A stretch of 64,000 nucleotides of DNA, from assembly GCF_039526245.1 (NCBI RefSeq), contig NZ_BAAAIV010000003.1, forward strand, positions 186,001 through 250,000, in the 5' to 3' direction. Origin of the DNA: Arthrobacter_H rhombi (lineage in GTDB: Bacteria; Actinomycetota; Actinomycetes; Actinomycetales; Micrococcaceae). Positions 16,916 through 25,178 of the stretch are shown one piece after another. The notes below the pieces were generated by a model. It had not been told where the DNA came from and made no database searches. It was given only the letters and a program-made list of their open reading frames with translations. The translations under genes and the position numbers were made by a program. Position 1 is the first letter of the stretch. Every line of letters begins with the position of its first letter.

Positions 16916-17488
16916 ATGGCGTTGACTCGGGAACAAGTGGTGGGAACCGCGGTGTCGGTCCTCCGCGATTTCGGGCTTGCCGATCTGTCCATGCGCCGAC
17001 TGGCGCGGGAGCTCGACGTCCAGGTCGGCGCGCTGTACTGGCACGTGAAGAACAAGCAGGAACTCCTGGTCGATGTCGCCGCCCAGCTCCTCGGTGACAT
17101 CCCCGCCGAGGAGGCAAGCGGCCAGGGCCCTGGCGCCGGACGGTCTGCCGTGGTGCAGCTGGCCACCGCCATCCGCTCCGCACTGGTTCCGGTGCCGGAC
17201 AGCGCCGAGGTCGTCCAACTGGCCCAGTCAATGCAGCCTGTGGCTCTGGCCCCCTTGACCTCGTTGCGGGACCTCCTGGAAGCTGCAGGGGTAGGCCCCG
17301 GCCGCTCTGCCTGGGCGCAGCACCTGGTCCTGAACCACATTCTCGGCTCGGTGGCCGCCGAGCAGGAGCGGGCCCGCCTGGCTTCGGTGGCCGCGAACGA
17401 TCCGGCAAGCCCGGGCGGGCCACCACTGGGCGCCGACGCGTTCGCTTGGGGCCTGGAGGTCATCCTGGATGGCGCGCTGCCGCGTTAG
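16916..17488 (+). CDS. TetR-family regulator
   Basis: A 190-residue repressor with a TetR-class helix-turn-helix, LSMRRLARELDVQVGALYWHVKNKQELL (about 23-50), and a C-terminal ligand domain of the tetracycline-repressor type. No transporter is divergent or downstream in tight spacing; the next gene, a lipoprotein, is 255 nt away. Its target is therefore not evident. The 17489-17743 gap holds no gene I can support. Confidence 0.85.
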   Translation: MALTREQVVGTAVSVLRDFGLADLSMRRLARELDVQVGALYWHVKNKQELLVDVAAQLLGDIPAEEASGQGPGAGRSAVVQLATAIRSALVPVPDSAEVVQLAQSMQPVALAPLTSLRDLLEAAGVGPGRSAWAQHLVLNHILGSVAAEQERARLASVAANDPASPGGPPLGADAFAWGLEVILDGALPR

Positions 17489-17743
17489 CGCAGGTGCCGC
17501 GGCGCCACCCGGTCCACCCCGGGCGGACCAGCTTCAAGATGACAGCACCCCTAGGGACGGCGACCGCGTCCCGAAACGATAACGATGCGGCGGGGACCAT
17601 TGTGGACGCTATCCCCCCTCCGTAGGTTCGACAGTGGTGCAGGGCCGGATCGGCCCTCCCCTGGCCACCCGGTCCACGGTGGCAGACAGCGCGACTGATA
17701 TCCGCACGCAGACAGCGTGCAACCTCGAGCCCCAAGGATCCCC

Positions 17744-18673
17744 ATGCGCCGCCTTATCCAGACCACTTCCGTCCTGCCCCGGGTGCGCACCGCGCCCACG
17801 TCCCGCACCGCCGTCGCGCCCCGCCTGCTGGCGCTGGCCACGTTCGGGGCCCTCTCCTTGAGCGCCTGCGCCACCGGAGCCGGAGCCGCCGATTCGCAGG
17901 CCACCAACGGCTCGGCTGCGGCATCATCCACCGCCAGCAGCACTACCGCGGGCTCCCCGTCCGCCCCGGCATCCCCGTCCCAGACCCCGTCCACGGAAGC
18001 CTCGTCCACCGCGGGCACCGGCACGCAACAGGCCGCGGCCGGGGAAGAACCAATCGTCTCCGGTGCGGCCAACGAGGCGTGGATGAAGCAGGCCCGCAGT
18101 GCCGTCGTCGATACCGACCCGAAGTCCACTGCCTGCCTGGACACCCTGTTGGACCAGACCATGCTCGACGCCGTGGCCACCTACCTGCCGAAGGTGGATT
18201 CAGTGGTCCTCGGCGGTCTGCGGCATGAGGCGGGTTGCACGTTCACCGCTGCCGGCGACCCCGGAACCGCGCCCACCGTGCAGATCAAGCGGTTCTATAT
18301 CGCCAACGACACCAGCAAGACGATGGATGAGACCGGCCTGCTCGGAAGCGACATGTGCGCGACCGGACGGAAGAAGGACGCCGACGGCATCTCCACCGAG
18401 GTCGGGGACGTGGCGATGTCCAAGGGCCCCGGAGGGGACGTCAAGGCCACCATGCGCGGGGCCTGGTCCTGCTCGGAGGACGGCAAGATCGGCACCGCCT
18501 TCCTCGTCAGCGCCGGAGCCGGAGAAAAGGGCTCCATCCCGAATTTGAACCAGTTGGCCCAACCCGAGTTCGCCGTCGCCGCAGCAACCCATCTGCACGA
18601 CACGGAGGTCAATTGGGCCCCCACGCTCGACGACCTGTACGAAGCCCACTTCCGGGACATCCTCGGCCAGTAG
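17744..18673 (+). CDS. Secreted lipoprotein, unknown function
   Basis: A 309-residue protein starting MRRLIQTTSV, with a signal peptide ending in the lipobox LSAC (Cys about residue 43). A low-complexity Ser/Thr/Ala/Pro linker of about 70 residues follows, then a globular domain with four cysteines (STACLDTL, EAGCTFTA, SDMCATG, AWSCSED) that could form two disulfides. It should be anchored to the outer face of the membrane. AAGGAT lies before the ATG. It resembles the DUF3558-like class of actinobacterial lipoproteins only in design; no family is claimed. Confidence 0.8.
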   Translation: MRRLIQTTSVLPRVRTAPTSRTAVAPRLLALATFGALSLSACATGAGAADSQATNGSAAASSTASSTTAGSPSAPASPSQTPSTEASSTAGTGTQQAAAGEEPIVSGAANEAWMKQARSAVVDTDPKSTACLDTLLDQTMLDAVATYLPKVDSVVLGGLRHEAGCTFTAAGDPGTAPTVQIKRFYIANDTSKTMDETGLLGSDMCATGRKKDADGISTEVGDVAMSKGPGGDVKATMRGAWSCSEDGKIGTAFLVSAGAGEKGSIPNLNQLAQPEFAVAAATHLHDTEVNWAPTLDDLYEAHFRDILGQ

Positions 18674-18697
18674 GGCCCGGTTACGGCGGAGGGCCGC

Positions 18698-19144
18698 TCA
18701 AGGCGCGAGCTCAGCGTACCGGCGGAACCGTGCCAGGTGGCCGTCCTCATCGGCGGCCACCGAGGCACGGATCCCCTCCGCCTCTGCGGTGAGTGCCGGG
18801 GACACCACGACGTCCACGGCAAGGTCCAGGCGCGTGTCATCACCGCTGCCTTCCAGGCGGTATGCGTAGGTGGTGTGGACGTCGCCGTCCCCGGCTGAGA
18901 TACAGAGCTCGCGCTCGGGGTCGAAACGGATGACCGTGTGGGTCCGCACCCGGTTTCCGACGTGCACGTCCACGTCAACGCCGGCAGCCAACGGCCCGTC
19001 GGCATGCATCTCGGTGACCCCGGTGAGCCACAGTGGCGCAGCGGTGAAGTCCGTCAGCAGGGCCCACACCCGGGACCGCGGCAGGTGGATCAACTCATTG
19101 GCCGCATAGGCGGTTTCCCGCAGCGGGTTCATCTCGGTGCCCAT
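18698..19144 (-). CDS. SRPBCC-superfamily (START/polyketide cyclase-like) protein
   Basis: A 148-residue protein with the SRPBCC pattern: the N-terminal YAANELIHLPRSRVWALLTDFTAAPLW, a central beta-sheet (VGNRVRTHTVIRFDPERELC) and a C-terminal helix (DGHLARFRRYAEL). The fold binds a hydrophobic ligand in a cavity; the ligand is unknown. The frame is open upstream to 19633, but that part overlaps tdk and is a shadow. ATG 19144 aligns with the family, although an internal ATG at 19132 (MNPLRETAY) is possible. Confidence 0.75.
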   Translation of the reverse strand: MGTEMNPLRETAYAANELIHLPRSRVWALLTDFTAAPLWLTGVTEMHADGPLAAGVDVDVHVGNRVRTHTVIRFDPERELCISAGDGDVHTTYAYRLEGSGDDTRLDLAVDVVVSPALTAEAEGIRASVAADEDGHLARFRRYAELAP

Positions 19145-19223
19145 GGCTTCATCATCCGCCGCTGGGCAGCCAAAGTGAAGACGACGAAGGTCCCCGGTCC
19201 CGGGGCGACGGATGCCGTGTGCG

Positions 19224-19850
19224 CTAGGCGCCGAGCCGGCCGCCAGAGGCCTCCAGGTAGCAGGAGCCGCAGAGCGATTCGTACCAGACGTCCTGGCCGT
19301 CGATGGCCACCTGGTCGCCGTCGAACACCACCTCGTCACCGATCCGCCGGGTGTTGAAGATGGCCTTGCGTCCGCACCGGCAGATGGTCTTGAGTTCCTC
19401 GAGCGTGTGCGCCAGTTCCATGAGGCGGTGGGCCCCCGGGAACATGCGGGTCCTGAAATCGGTGCGGATGCCGTAGGCCAGCACGGGAACGTTCTGCTGC
19501 ACCGCGATGCGGAAGAGGTCATCGACCTGCCCGGCGGAGAGGAACTGGGCCTCGTCCACCAGCAGGCAGGCGACAGGCTTCTGGTCGACGTGTTCCAGCA
19601 GCGCATCGGGATCGTCACCGGCGGCATAGGCATTGAACAGCTCTGTCACCGAGGCCCCTGCAGGGATCATGATGTCCACCGTGCGGGCCATCCCGAGTCG
19701 GGAGACGACCTGGTCATCGCCCTTGGTGTCGACGTCGGGCTTGGCCAACAGCACGCGTTGACCGCGTTCCTCATAGTTGAAGGCGGCTTGCAGCAGTCCG
19801 GTGGACTTGCCGGAGTTCATGGCGCCGTAGCGGAAGTAGAGCTTGGCCAA
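19224..19850 (-). CDS. tdk: Thymidine kinase
   Basis: A 208-residue type II thymidine kinase. It has a Walker A motif GAMNSGKST (9-17), a DEAQF motif in LLVDEAQFLS, the lid region YGIRTDFRTRMFPGA, and four zinc-ligand cysteines in CRCG and CGSC. It phosphorylates thymidine for salvage. The start is TTG at 19850, with AAAAGGAA 6 nt upstream. It follows cassette A on the same strand after 62 nt, with no clear terminator between, so read-through from the cassette is possible. Confidence 0.95.
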   Translation of the reverse strand: MAKLYFRYGAMNSGKSTGLLQAAFNYEERGQRVLLAKPDVDTKGDDQVVSRLGMARTVDIMIPAGASVTELFNAYAAGDDPDALLEHVDQKPVACLLVDEAQFLSAGQVDDLFRIAVQQNVPVLAYGIRTDFRTRMFPGAHRLMELAHTLEELKTICRCGRKAIFNTRRIGDEVVFDGDQVAIDGQDVWYESLCGSCYLEASGGRLGA

Positions 19851-19912
19851 TGCGTTCCTTTTCGTTGCGGGTGCGCATCGATTCTATGCGGTCGGCTTTT
19901 GCTGGCCGCAGA

Positions 19913-21328
19913 TCAGGTCCACTGGACCTCGCGGCCGAAGACGACTGCTTGGATGACGTCCTCAAGCTGACGCAGGACATAAGAGCTATCGGTACTCCAC
20001 AGTGCCGGCCGATCTTCCCCCGTGGCCGGGTCCTCCATGAGTGCCAGGCGGTAATTTCCACGGATTCCCGTGTTGACGTAGGTGATGGGTTCAATGGGCC
20101 CGGCTTCGCCCTCGGCTTCGATCTGCCAAATGAACCACGGCTGGTTCCAGACTTGTTCCATGACCTCGTTCGCGCCCGCTGGCAACGGCGCCTCACCCGC
20201 AAACCTCTCGTCCAGCTGCCCCGATTCCAAAAGGAAGGGTGCCACGTGGATGTTCCATGCGGGCCCTGCCCCCGCCCACCGGGAGGCGCATGAGGAGAGT
20301 TCGCTCAGCGGGATCAACTGGACATTGAACAGCGTCGGGTCATCAGCGTTCCACGGCTGGTTGTGCACGCGCGGGCCGTAGCCCTGCTCGGCGGCCACGA
20401 ACGCCAGATCCCCAATCGCGAACGCCTGAAAGGTGGTCTCGGCATCGAGGAAACGGCCGGTGAGGCGCAATCGTGTCGGCGCGTTGTTCAGAGCAGTGGC
20501 CATGACGTCGCCAATCTCACTCAGGCGCCCATCCTCCAACACCCCGAGGTCCCGCAGCTCCTCGAGCACCGGGTCACCGCGGCCGCTCGAAAGCCGGCCC
20601 AGGACCGAGTCCTCCAACTCGCCCATGCGGGCGATCGCGGCCCCGGACATCCAGGTCCCCTCACCAATCCAGGATCCTGAGGCTCGATAAAACGAGTAGT
20701 CCTCGGTCTCCTCTCCACGGGCCCTGCTGGCAACGGGGTCGATTCCATCACTACCGGGCGGAATCACGCTGCCGTCTTCGCCCACGGGAACTCCGGCTTC
20801 TGCGGCCGCGCGCAATGCGGTCACCGAGCGGGCAATGGCGACGAACTCTTCCTCGAAGAGGTGGCGGGTCTGCAGTGCGGTGGTAGTACTGATCTGGACG
20901 GCCCAACCATTAATCAAAACCAGGTAGTCCACGCCGCTGACAGTTCGCCCCACTGGTGCCCGATGGGTATATTCCACGACCCGACCAGCATGCCGTACCA
21001 GAGGCAGCCCGCGATCGTCCACGGGGATCTGACCGTCACCGTCTGGCGGCTCGGTCCGGTAGGCCCACTCGTCGACGTCCACAATGCGCCCCTCCTTCAA
21101 GGAGGCGACGATCCCCGAGACGGCACGACGACTGAAGTCGGGCAGGCTCCCGGAGAAGGGATTGACCGTGACGATGACGTTTGGCGTGAATTCGCCCTCG
21201 ACCAAGGGCATGCTGCCGAAGAGCTCAACTTCCGGGCGAACTACCTCAGCAGACCATGGCTCGGGTAGCTCAAAAGAAAGTATCCGCTGAAAGCCCTCGT
21301 GTCTCACGGCAGTATCCATACCCGTCAT
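19913..21328 (-). CDS. Cassette A gene 4: soluble protein of unknown function
   Basis: A 471-residue protein without signal peptide or membrane helices. The N-terminal ~170 residues (ELPEPWSAE, FTPNVIVTVNPFSGSL) resemble LpqN/DUF1795-type beta domains. The C-terminal part carries DPVASRARGEETEDY, ELRDLGVLEDGRLSEIGDVM and GANEVMEQVWNQPWFIWQIE. It is a clear paralog of the protein at 58679-60031, which has FAPTIVVTTNPFDGSI, LDPVAS and GANEAMRGLWTEPWFSW at matching places. The C-terminal half loosely recalls EspG-type secretion chaperones; this is speculation. It overlaps the upstream membrane gene by 4 nt (ATGA). Confidence 0.75.
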   Translation of the reverse strand: MTGMDTAVRHEGFQRILSFELPEPWSAEVVRPEVELFGSMPLVEGEFTPNVIVTVNPFSGSLPDFSRRAVSGIVASLKEGRIVDVDEWAYRTEPPDGDGQIPVDDRGLPLVRHAGRVVEYTHRAPVGRTVSGVDYLVLINGWAVQISTTTALQTRHLFEEEFVAIARSVTALRAAAEAGVPVGEDGSVIPPGSDGIDPVASRARGEETEDYSFYRASGSWIGEGTWMSGAAIARMGELEDSVLGRLSSGRGDPVLEELRDLGVLEDGRLSEIGDVMATALNNAPTRLRLTGRFLDAETTFQAFAIGDLAFVAAEQGYGPRVHNQPWNADDPTLFNVQLIPLSELSSCASRWAGAGPAWNIHVAPFLLESGQLDERFAGEAPLPAGANEVMEQVWNQPWFIWQIEAEGEAGPIEPITYVNTGIRGNYRLALMEDPATGEDRPALWSTDSSYVLRQLEDVIQAVVFGREVQWT

Positions 21329-21744
21329 TTCAATCCTTTTCTCGCTGCAGCAGCAGGGACGGACTCATCCGGCCCCCAGAGCGGTGTTTCACTTGTTCCC
21401 CCGCGATGAACCCAAGCCTTGTGCCACGTCGGGGTCACAGCGGCCGGCCACCACCATCGCATGCCGATACCAATGGGTACGAAGACGACAATCAGGACCG
21501 TCCAGAGCGTCTCCGCATGCTCCCAGCGATCCAAACTCGCAAGGATGGCAGGACAGATGCACAAGAGGGCCAGCCCCGCGATGCCCAGCTGCATGGGGGC
21601 ATAGTTGCGTTTCGTGAAAATGAACGGCCCAGGATCCTTTGCCGCCCATGTGCGCCATATTCCGGCCCAGGCAAGCCCGAATGCGCACAGGAGCCCCAGA
21701 GCCGGAAGGCCAATTATGAGTGCTAGGAGAAGGATGTCTTCCAT
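21325..21744 (-). CDS. Cassette A gene 3: three-helix membrane protein
   Basis: A 139-residue protein with predicted helices at about 4-28, 52-70 and 80-98 and a C-terminal soluble tail. WWWPAAVTPTWHKAW then HRGGTSETPLWGPDE aligns with FFWWPLWLSPRWYRRW then GKAGGTRQTNPWTESE of the cassette B protein at 58125-58682. It has no known domain. Position between a probable pore-forming or secreted protein and the gene 4 product fits an immunity or anchoring role, which is inferred only. The start is 24 nt after gene 2; its stop overlaps gene 4. Confidence 0.7.
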   Translation of the reverse strand: MEDILLLALIIGLPALGLLCAFGLAWAGIWRTWAAKDPGPFIFTKRNYAPMQLGIAGLALLCICPAILASLDRWEHAETLWTVLIVVFVPIGIGMRWWWPAAVTPTWHKAWVHRGGTSETPLWGPDESVPAAAARKGLK

Positions 21745-21768
21745 GCGCTGGTTTACTTCGCTCCTTGA

Positions 21769-23154
21769 CTAGTCGAATGGGTTGAGTGAGCTGAGAACCT
21801 TCTTGCCGGTGTCCTTGACCGCTTCACCGACCGACCCGATATCACCATGGCGGATGTCGTTGATGGTGGATCCAATGGCGTTACCCACTACTCCTCCGAC
21901 ATACCCTCCGGCCAGGCCGCCAAGGAATCCACCAACAGCCGCGCCCACGCCTGGAATCGGGATGATGGCCTGCCCGATGGCAGCGCCCGCGCCCCGCCCA
22001 ACGGCAGTACCAACCACGCTACCGACTTGTTCAGCACCTGTCACGATGGCCGCGTCCTTGGCAGCCTCCGCCCGATGCTCACCCGGGGTCATATCGGGAT
22101 TGCGGATCAGACTATCGTTGTAGCCTTCGGTGTAGGTTCCAGCGAAAGTTGATGCGATACCGACGCCGCTCAGGATCTTCCCGGCTGGCCCATTGGCCAA
22201 CTTATTGACCTTATCAAAGGCCTTCGGCAGCCTGGCGGGCCCCGGAGCAGCGTGTCGCCCAGGCTGACCGGGGCCCCGGGTCAGCGAGGCTTTGAGCGTG
22301 ACTTTCCGGCCATCCACACTGTATTTGGTGTTTTTGAGCCAGGGGTACTTGGCCACCAGTGCCCCCAGGGGACTCTTGGGATCAAGGTTGTGCAGCATCT
22401 TCTTTCCGGCGTTCTTGGAGACGCGGTCGCCCGAGGGCTTCTGGCTGTCGACCAGACGCTCAATATACGAATTTGGTACTCCGAGTTTTTTCAGGGTTCC
22501 TTCATTGATGGAGAACTTGCGAGGCAATTTCTTCTCACTGAAGACGTTCGCCTCGGAGTTGTACTTGAAGAAGATTTTTCGGTCCCGGAATTCGAGGGAT
22601 TTTGTTGTCACGCCGAGGATCTCCAAGGCATTCTTGGCATCGCCGGATAGCCCGCCGACGGTTCCAGCGGGCTTTGAGAGATCGGCAACGAGCGGATTGA
22701 GCGTGGAGATCGTGTTCGCACAATCCTTGACAGCGTCGTCGTAGAGCCGGCTCACCGCATTGATCTCGGCCTGTATGTCGGCGTTCTTCGTCCCATAGTC
22801 GTCGGGACGATCGTCGCCTTCCAGTGCATTGTGTGCCGATGCCTGTTTCTTCACGTCGTCGTACCGCTGCTTGAGCCCGGAGATGTCCGAAGAAAAGTCT
22901 TCCAGGGCAGTCGCAGTATCGTTCGTAAGGGTCTTGACGGCATCGGTGTAGGGCTTCATCACCGTCTTCACCGCCGAGTAGACCAATGCTTGGTGGGGCG
23001 ACTTGAAGACGCCCTCGAGACCGGACCAGTCGCTCTGGACATCCTTCCGGATTTCATGGCTTTTGGTCCCGACCTTGCGGACTGCGGCGGCCGCGGTATC
23101 GATGGCCCCAGTGTCTGGCAGCTTTTCGGGCAGACTTGCCGTGCTGACACTCAT
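21769..23154 (-). CDS. Cassette A gene 2: large helical protein with C-terminal glycine zipper
   Basis: A 461-residue protein. Residues 1-160 are helical and charged, beginning SLPEKLPDTGAIDTAAAAVR and including long Lys/Asp/Ala helices like LXG/WXG-type export domains. The middle is basic, with an FFKYNSEANVFSEKK region and a PGQPGRHAAPGPARLP hinge. Residues about 374-430 form a glycine-zipper membrane segment containing IPIPGVGAAVGGF. The cassette B protein shares LPEKLP at the N-terminus and the same zipper. Glycine zippers occur in membrane-inserting toxins and in some secreted effectors. It overlaps gene 1 by 4 nt. Confidence 0.75.
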   Translation of the reverse strand: MSVSTASLPEKLPDTGAIDTAAAAVRKVGTKSHEIRKDVQSDWSGLEGVFKSPHQALVYSAVKTVMKPYTDAVKTLTNDTATALEDFSSDISGLKQRYDDVKKQASAHNALEGDDRPDDYGTKNADIQAEINAVSRLYDDAVKDCANTISTLNPLVADLSKPAGTVGGLSGDAKNALEILGVTTKSLEFRDRKIFFKYNSEANVFSEKKLPRKFSINEGTLKKLGVPNSYIERLVDSQKPSGDRVSKNAGKKMLHNLDPKSPLGALVAKYPWLKNTKYSVDGRKVTLKASLTRGPGQPGRHAAPGPARLPKAFDKVNKLANGPAGKILSGVGIASTFAGTYTEGYNDSLIRNPDMTPGEHRAEAAKDAAIVTGAEQVGSVVGTAVGRGAGAAIGQAIIPIPGVGAAVGGFLGGLAGGYVGGVVGNAIGSTINDIRHGDIGSVGEAVKDTGKKVLSSLNPFD

Positions 23155-23501
23155 CCGGCATCCACCTTCGACTTGGGGGGAGTGGGAACGGAGTAGATGG
23201 CGCTCTCTGCTTTATCCGCCATTTTCCCGTTCGCGTCACCATAGGCATCGATCGACGCCAGCGCGTTTCCACAGATGGAGTTGCCGGCGTTTTTTCCCGC
23301 CTCCAGCAGCGGGCCCAGGAAATCGCCGAGCAGACCATTGAGCGCGTCGCCAATCTCGATGTGGTCGCAAGCTGTGGCGGCTTCCGTGAAGGACGTGGTC
23401 AGGGACGTTTCCTGGTCTTTGAGAAGGTCGACATCGTCCTGCGCGGTGCCGACGATGGACGTCGCTCTCGGGACATCCACTTTCCAAGCGTCCAGTGCCA
23501 T
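23151..23501 (-). CDS. Cassette A gene 1: small WXG100-like helical protein
   Basis: A 116-residue, almost wholly helical protein, MALDAWKVDVPRATSIVG, then IEIGDALNGLLGDFLGPLLE and MADKAESAIYSVPTP. The size and two-helix layout recall WXG100/ESAT-6-like proteins and the actinobacterial DUF6507 group; no WXG turn is visible. It aligns by pattern with the cassette B protein (DVASARGAVSG, INDALKENFSGFLKPW). AAGGAG precedes ATG 23501. The presumed promoter lies in the 72 nt before the assembly gap, or within it. Confidence 0.7.
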   Translation of the reverse strand: MALDAWKVDVPRATSIVGTAQDDVDLLKDQETSLTTSFTEAATACDHIEIGDALNGLLGDFLGPLLEAGKNAGNSICGNALASIDAYGDANGKMADKAESAIYSVPTPPKSKVDAG

Positions 23502-23573
23502 TGGCCCACTCTCCTTGACCTTCAATGTAGTTCTGCGAGTACCACCATACGGTGGACATGAAGATGCCGCGAT

Positions 23574-23601
23574 NNNNNNNNNNNNNNNNNNNNNNNNNNN
23601 N
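23574..23601. other. Assembly gap (28 Ns)
   Basis: A run of N separates the 5' side of cassette A from the 3' end of the DUF3151 gene. The true length and content are unknown. Promoter or operator sequences of cassette A may be missing. Left of it, CCACC-ATAC-GGTGG (23542-23555) is a small inverted repeat. Confidence 0.99.
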
Positions 23602-23635
23602 CCATCCACGCGCACGGCGTGGGCGGCCGGAACTA

Positions 23636-24058
23636 CTATCCTGCGGCGATTTGCTCCGCTGCCGTCGGATCCGAGTCGTTGAGGAACTTGCCGATCCGGT
23701 CGACCTCGCTGGCCTCGCCGATGGCGGCTGCGGCCCGCTGCAACGCGTACAGCGAGCGCAGGAAGCCACGGTTGGGTTCGTGCGAGTACGGCACCGGGCC
23801 CTGGCCGCGCCATCCGGCGTGGCGCAGGGCGTCCAGTCCGCGGTGGTAGCCCACGCGTGCATAGGCGTAGGACTCCACCGTGCGGCCGTCGTCGTAGGCC
23901 TCGTCGGCCAGAAGCGACCAGGCCAGTGACGAGGCCGGGTACTGGGCCACGACATCGACCGGTTCGTCACCGGCGGCAAGGCGTGTGTCGACCTCTTCGT
24001 CCGGGGTCAGCAGGGTCTCGGGAATGCCGAGGAGGTTGCGTCCGAGTGCGTCGCTCAT
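23636..24058 (-). CDS. DUF3151 family protein
   Basis: A 140-residue protein starting MSDALGRNLLGIPETLL. It contains the DUF3151 features AQYPASSLAWSLLADEAY, SYAYARVGYHRGLDALRHAGWRG and GPVPYSHEPNRGFLRSLYALQRAA. The family is restricted to actinobacteria, is usually found beside fba and has no known reaction. The start is 2 nt after the fba stop, so the pair is one operon, fba first. The helical repeat-like structure hints at a protein-interaction role. Confidence 0.88.
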   Translation of the reverse strand: MSDALGRNLLGIPETLLTPDEEVDTRLAAGDEPVDVVAQYPASSLAWSLLADEAYDDGRTVESYAYARVGYHRGLDALRHAGWRGQGPVPYSHEPNRGFLRSLYALQRAAAAIGEASEVDRIGKFLNDSDPTAAEQIAAG

Positions 24059-24060
24059 GG

Positions 24061-25083
24061 TTACTTCAGGCTCCTTCCGGCGGAGCCCAGACGCTGGGCG
24101 GCTTCGACGATGCGAGCCGCCATGCCGGTCTCAGCGGAAGCACCCCAGACCCGCGGGTCATAGGTCTTCTTGTTGCCCACTTCGCCGTCGATCTTCAACA
24201 CGCCGTCGTAGTTGGCGAGCATGTGTCCGGCCACCGGACGGGTGAACGCGTACTGCGTGTCCGTGTCGATGTTCATCTTGATCACGCCATAGGAGACGGC
24301 GTCGGCGATCTCCTGCTCGGAGGAACCGGATCCACCATGGAAGACCAGGTCGAAGGGCTTGTCCTTGCCCAGCTTCGCGCCGACCTGGGCCTGGATGTCC
24401 TTGAGGATCTCCGGGCGCAGCTTCACCCCACCGGGCTTGTAGACACCGTGCACGTTGCCGAAGGTCAGCGCCGTGATGTACCGGCCGTTCTCACCGGCAC
24501 CGAGTGCGTCGATGGTCGCCATCGCGTCGCCGACGGTGGTGTAGAGCTTGTCGTTGATGGCGTTCTCCACGCCGTCCTCTTCACCACCGACGGTTCCGAT
24601 CTCCACCTCGAGGATCTGCTTGGCCGCTGCCGAGCGCGGCAGCAGCTCGGCGGCGATCCGCAGGTTCTCCTCGAGGGTTTCGGCCGAGCCGTCCCACATG
24701 TGGGAGTTGAAGATCGGGTCGCGCCCGGCCTTCACCTCGGCCTCGGAAGCGGCCAGCAGCGGCAGCACGAAACCCTCGAGCTTGTCCGCCGGGCAGTGGT
24801 CGGTGTGCAGGGCGATGTTAACGCCGTAGCTCTTGGCCACTTCCTTCGCGAAGGCGGCGAAGCCCAGCGAGCCGACCACCATGTCCTTGACCGAGGAACC
24901 CGACCAGTAGGCCGCGCCTCCGGTCGAGACCTGGATGATGCCGTCGGACTCGGCCTCGGCGAAGCCACGGATGGCGGCGTTCAGGGTCTGCGAGGACGTC
25001 ACGTTCACCGCGGGGAAGGCGTAGCCGTCCGCCTTCGCCGCGTCGATCATGGCGTTGTACTTCTCGGGGGTTGCAAGAGGCAT
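24061..25083 (-). CDS. fba: Class II fructose-bisphosphate aldolase
   Basis: A 340-residue zinc-dependent aldolase. It shows VNVTSSQTLNAAIRGFAEA, the zinc and catalytic region ALHTDHCPADKL, ILEVEIGTVGGEEDG, ALTFGNVHGVYKPG and FHGGSGSSEQEI followed by KMNIDTDTQYAF. It interconverts fructose-1,6-bisphosphate with DHAP and glyceraldehyde-3-phosphate. AAGGAG lies 5 nt before ATG 25083. The frame continues upstream to 25119, but the family starts at MPLATPEKY. Confidence 0.97.
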   Translation of the reverse strand: MPLATPEKYNAMIDAAKADGYAFPAVNVTSSQTLNAAIRGFAEAESDGIIQVSTGGAAYWSGSSVKDMVVGSLGFAAFAKEVAKSYGVNIALHTDHCPADKLEGFVLPLLAASEAEVKAGRDPIFNSHMWDGSAETLEENLRIAAELLPRSAAAKQILEVEIGTVGGEEDGVENAINDKLYTTVGDAMATIDALGAGENGRYITALTFGNVHGVYKPGGVKLRPEILKDIQAQVGAKLGKDKPFDLVFHGGSGSSEQEIADAVSYGVIKMNIDTDTQYAFTRPVAGHMLANYDGVLKIDGEVGNKKTYDPRVWGASAETGMAARIVEAAQRLGSAGRSLK

Positions 25084-25178
25084 GCTGACTCCTTCATGAG
25101 TTGGGCAGGGAGTAGACATCGTTGGCTACGGCCCATCCTACCGACATGCGATCAACGCCACACCCGCAGATGACGCCC

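Noticed and set aside
19913..23501. Calling cassette A a complete type VII secretion system
   Set aside because: No EccB/C/D/E-like ATPase or membrane core is in the window; only effector-like features are present.
23151..23813. Open frame running through the N gap
   Set aside because: Continuity through Ns is an artefact; the real gene starts at 23501 with a good ribosome site, and DUF3151 occupies the other side.
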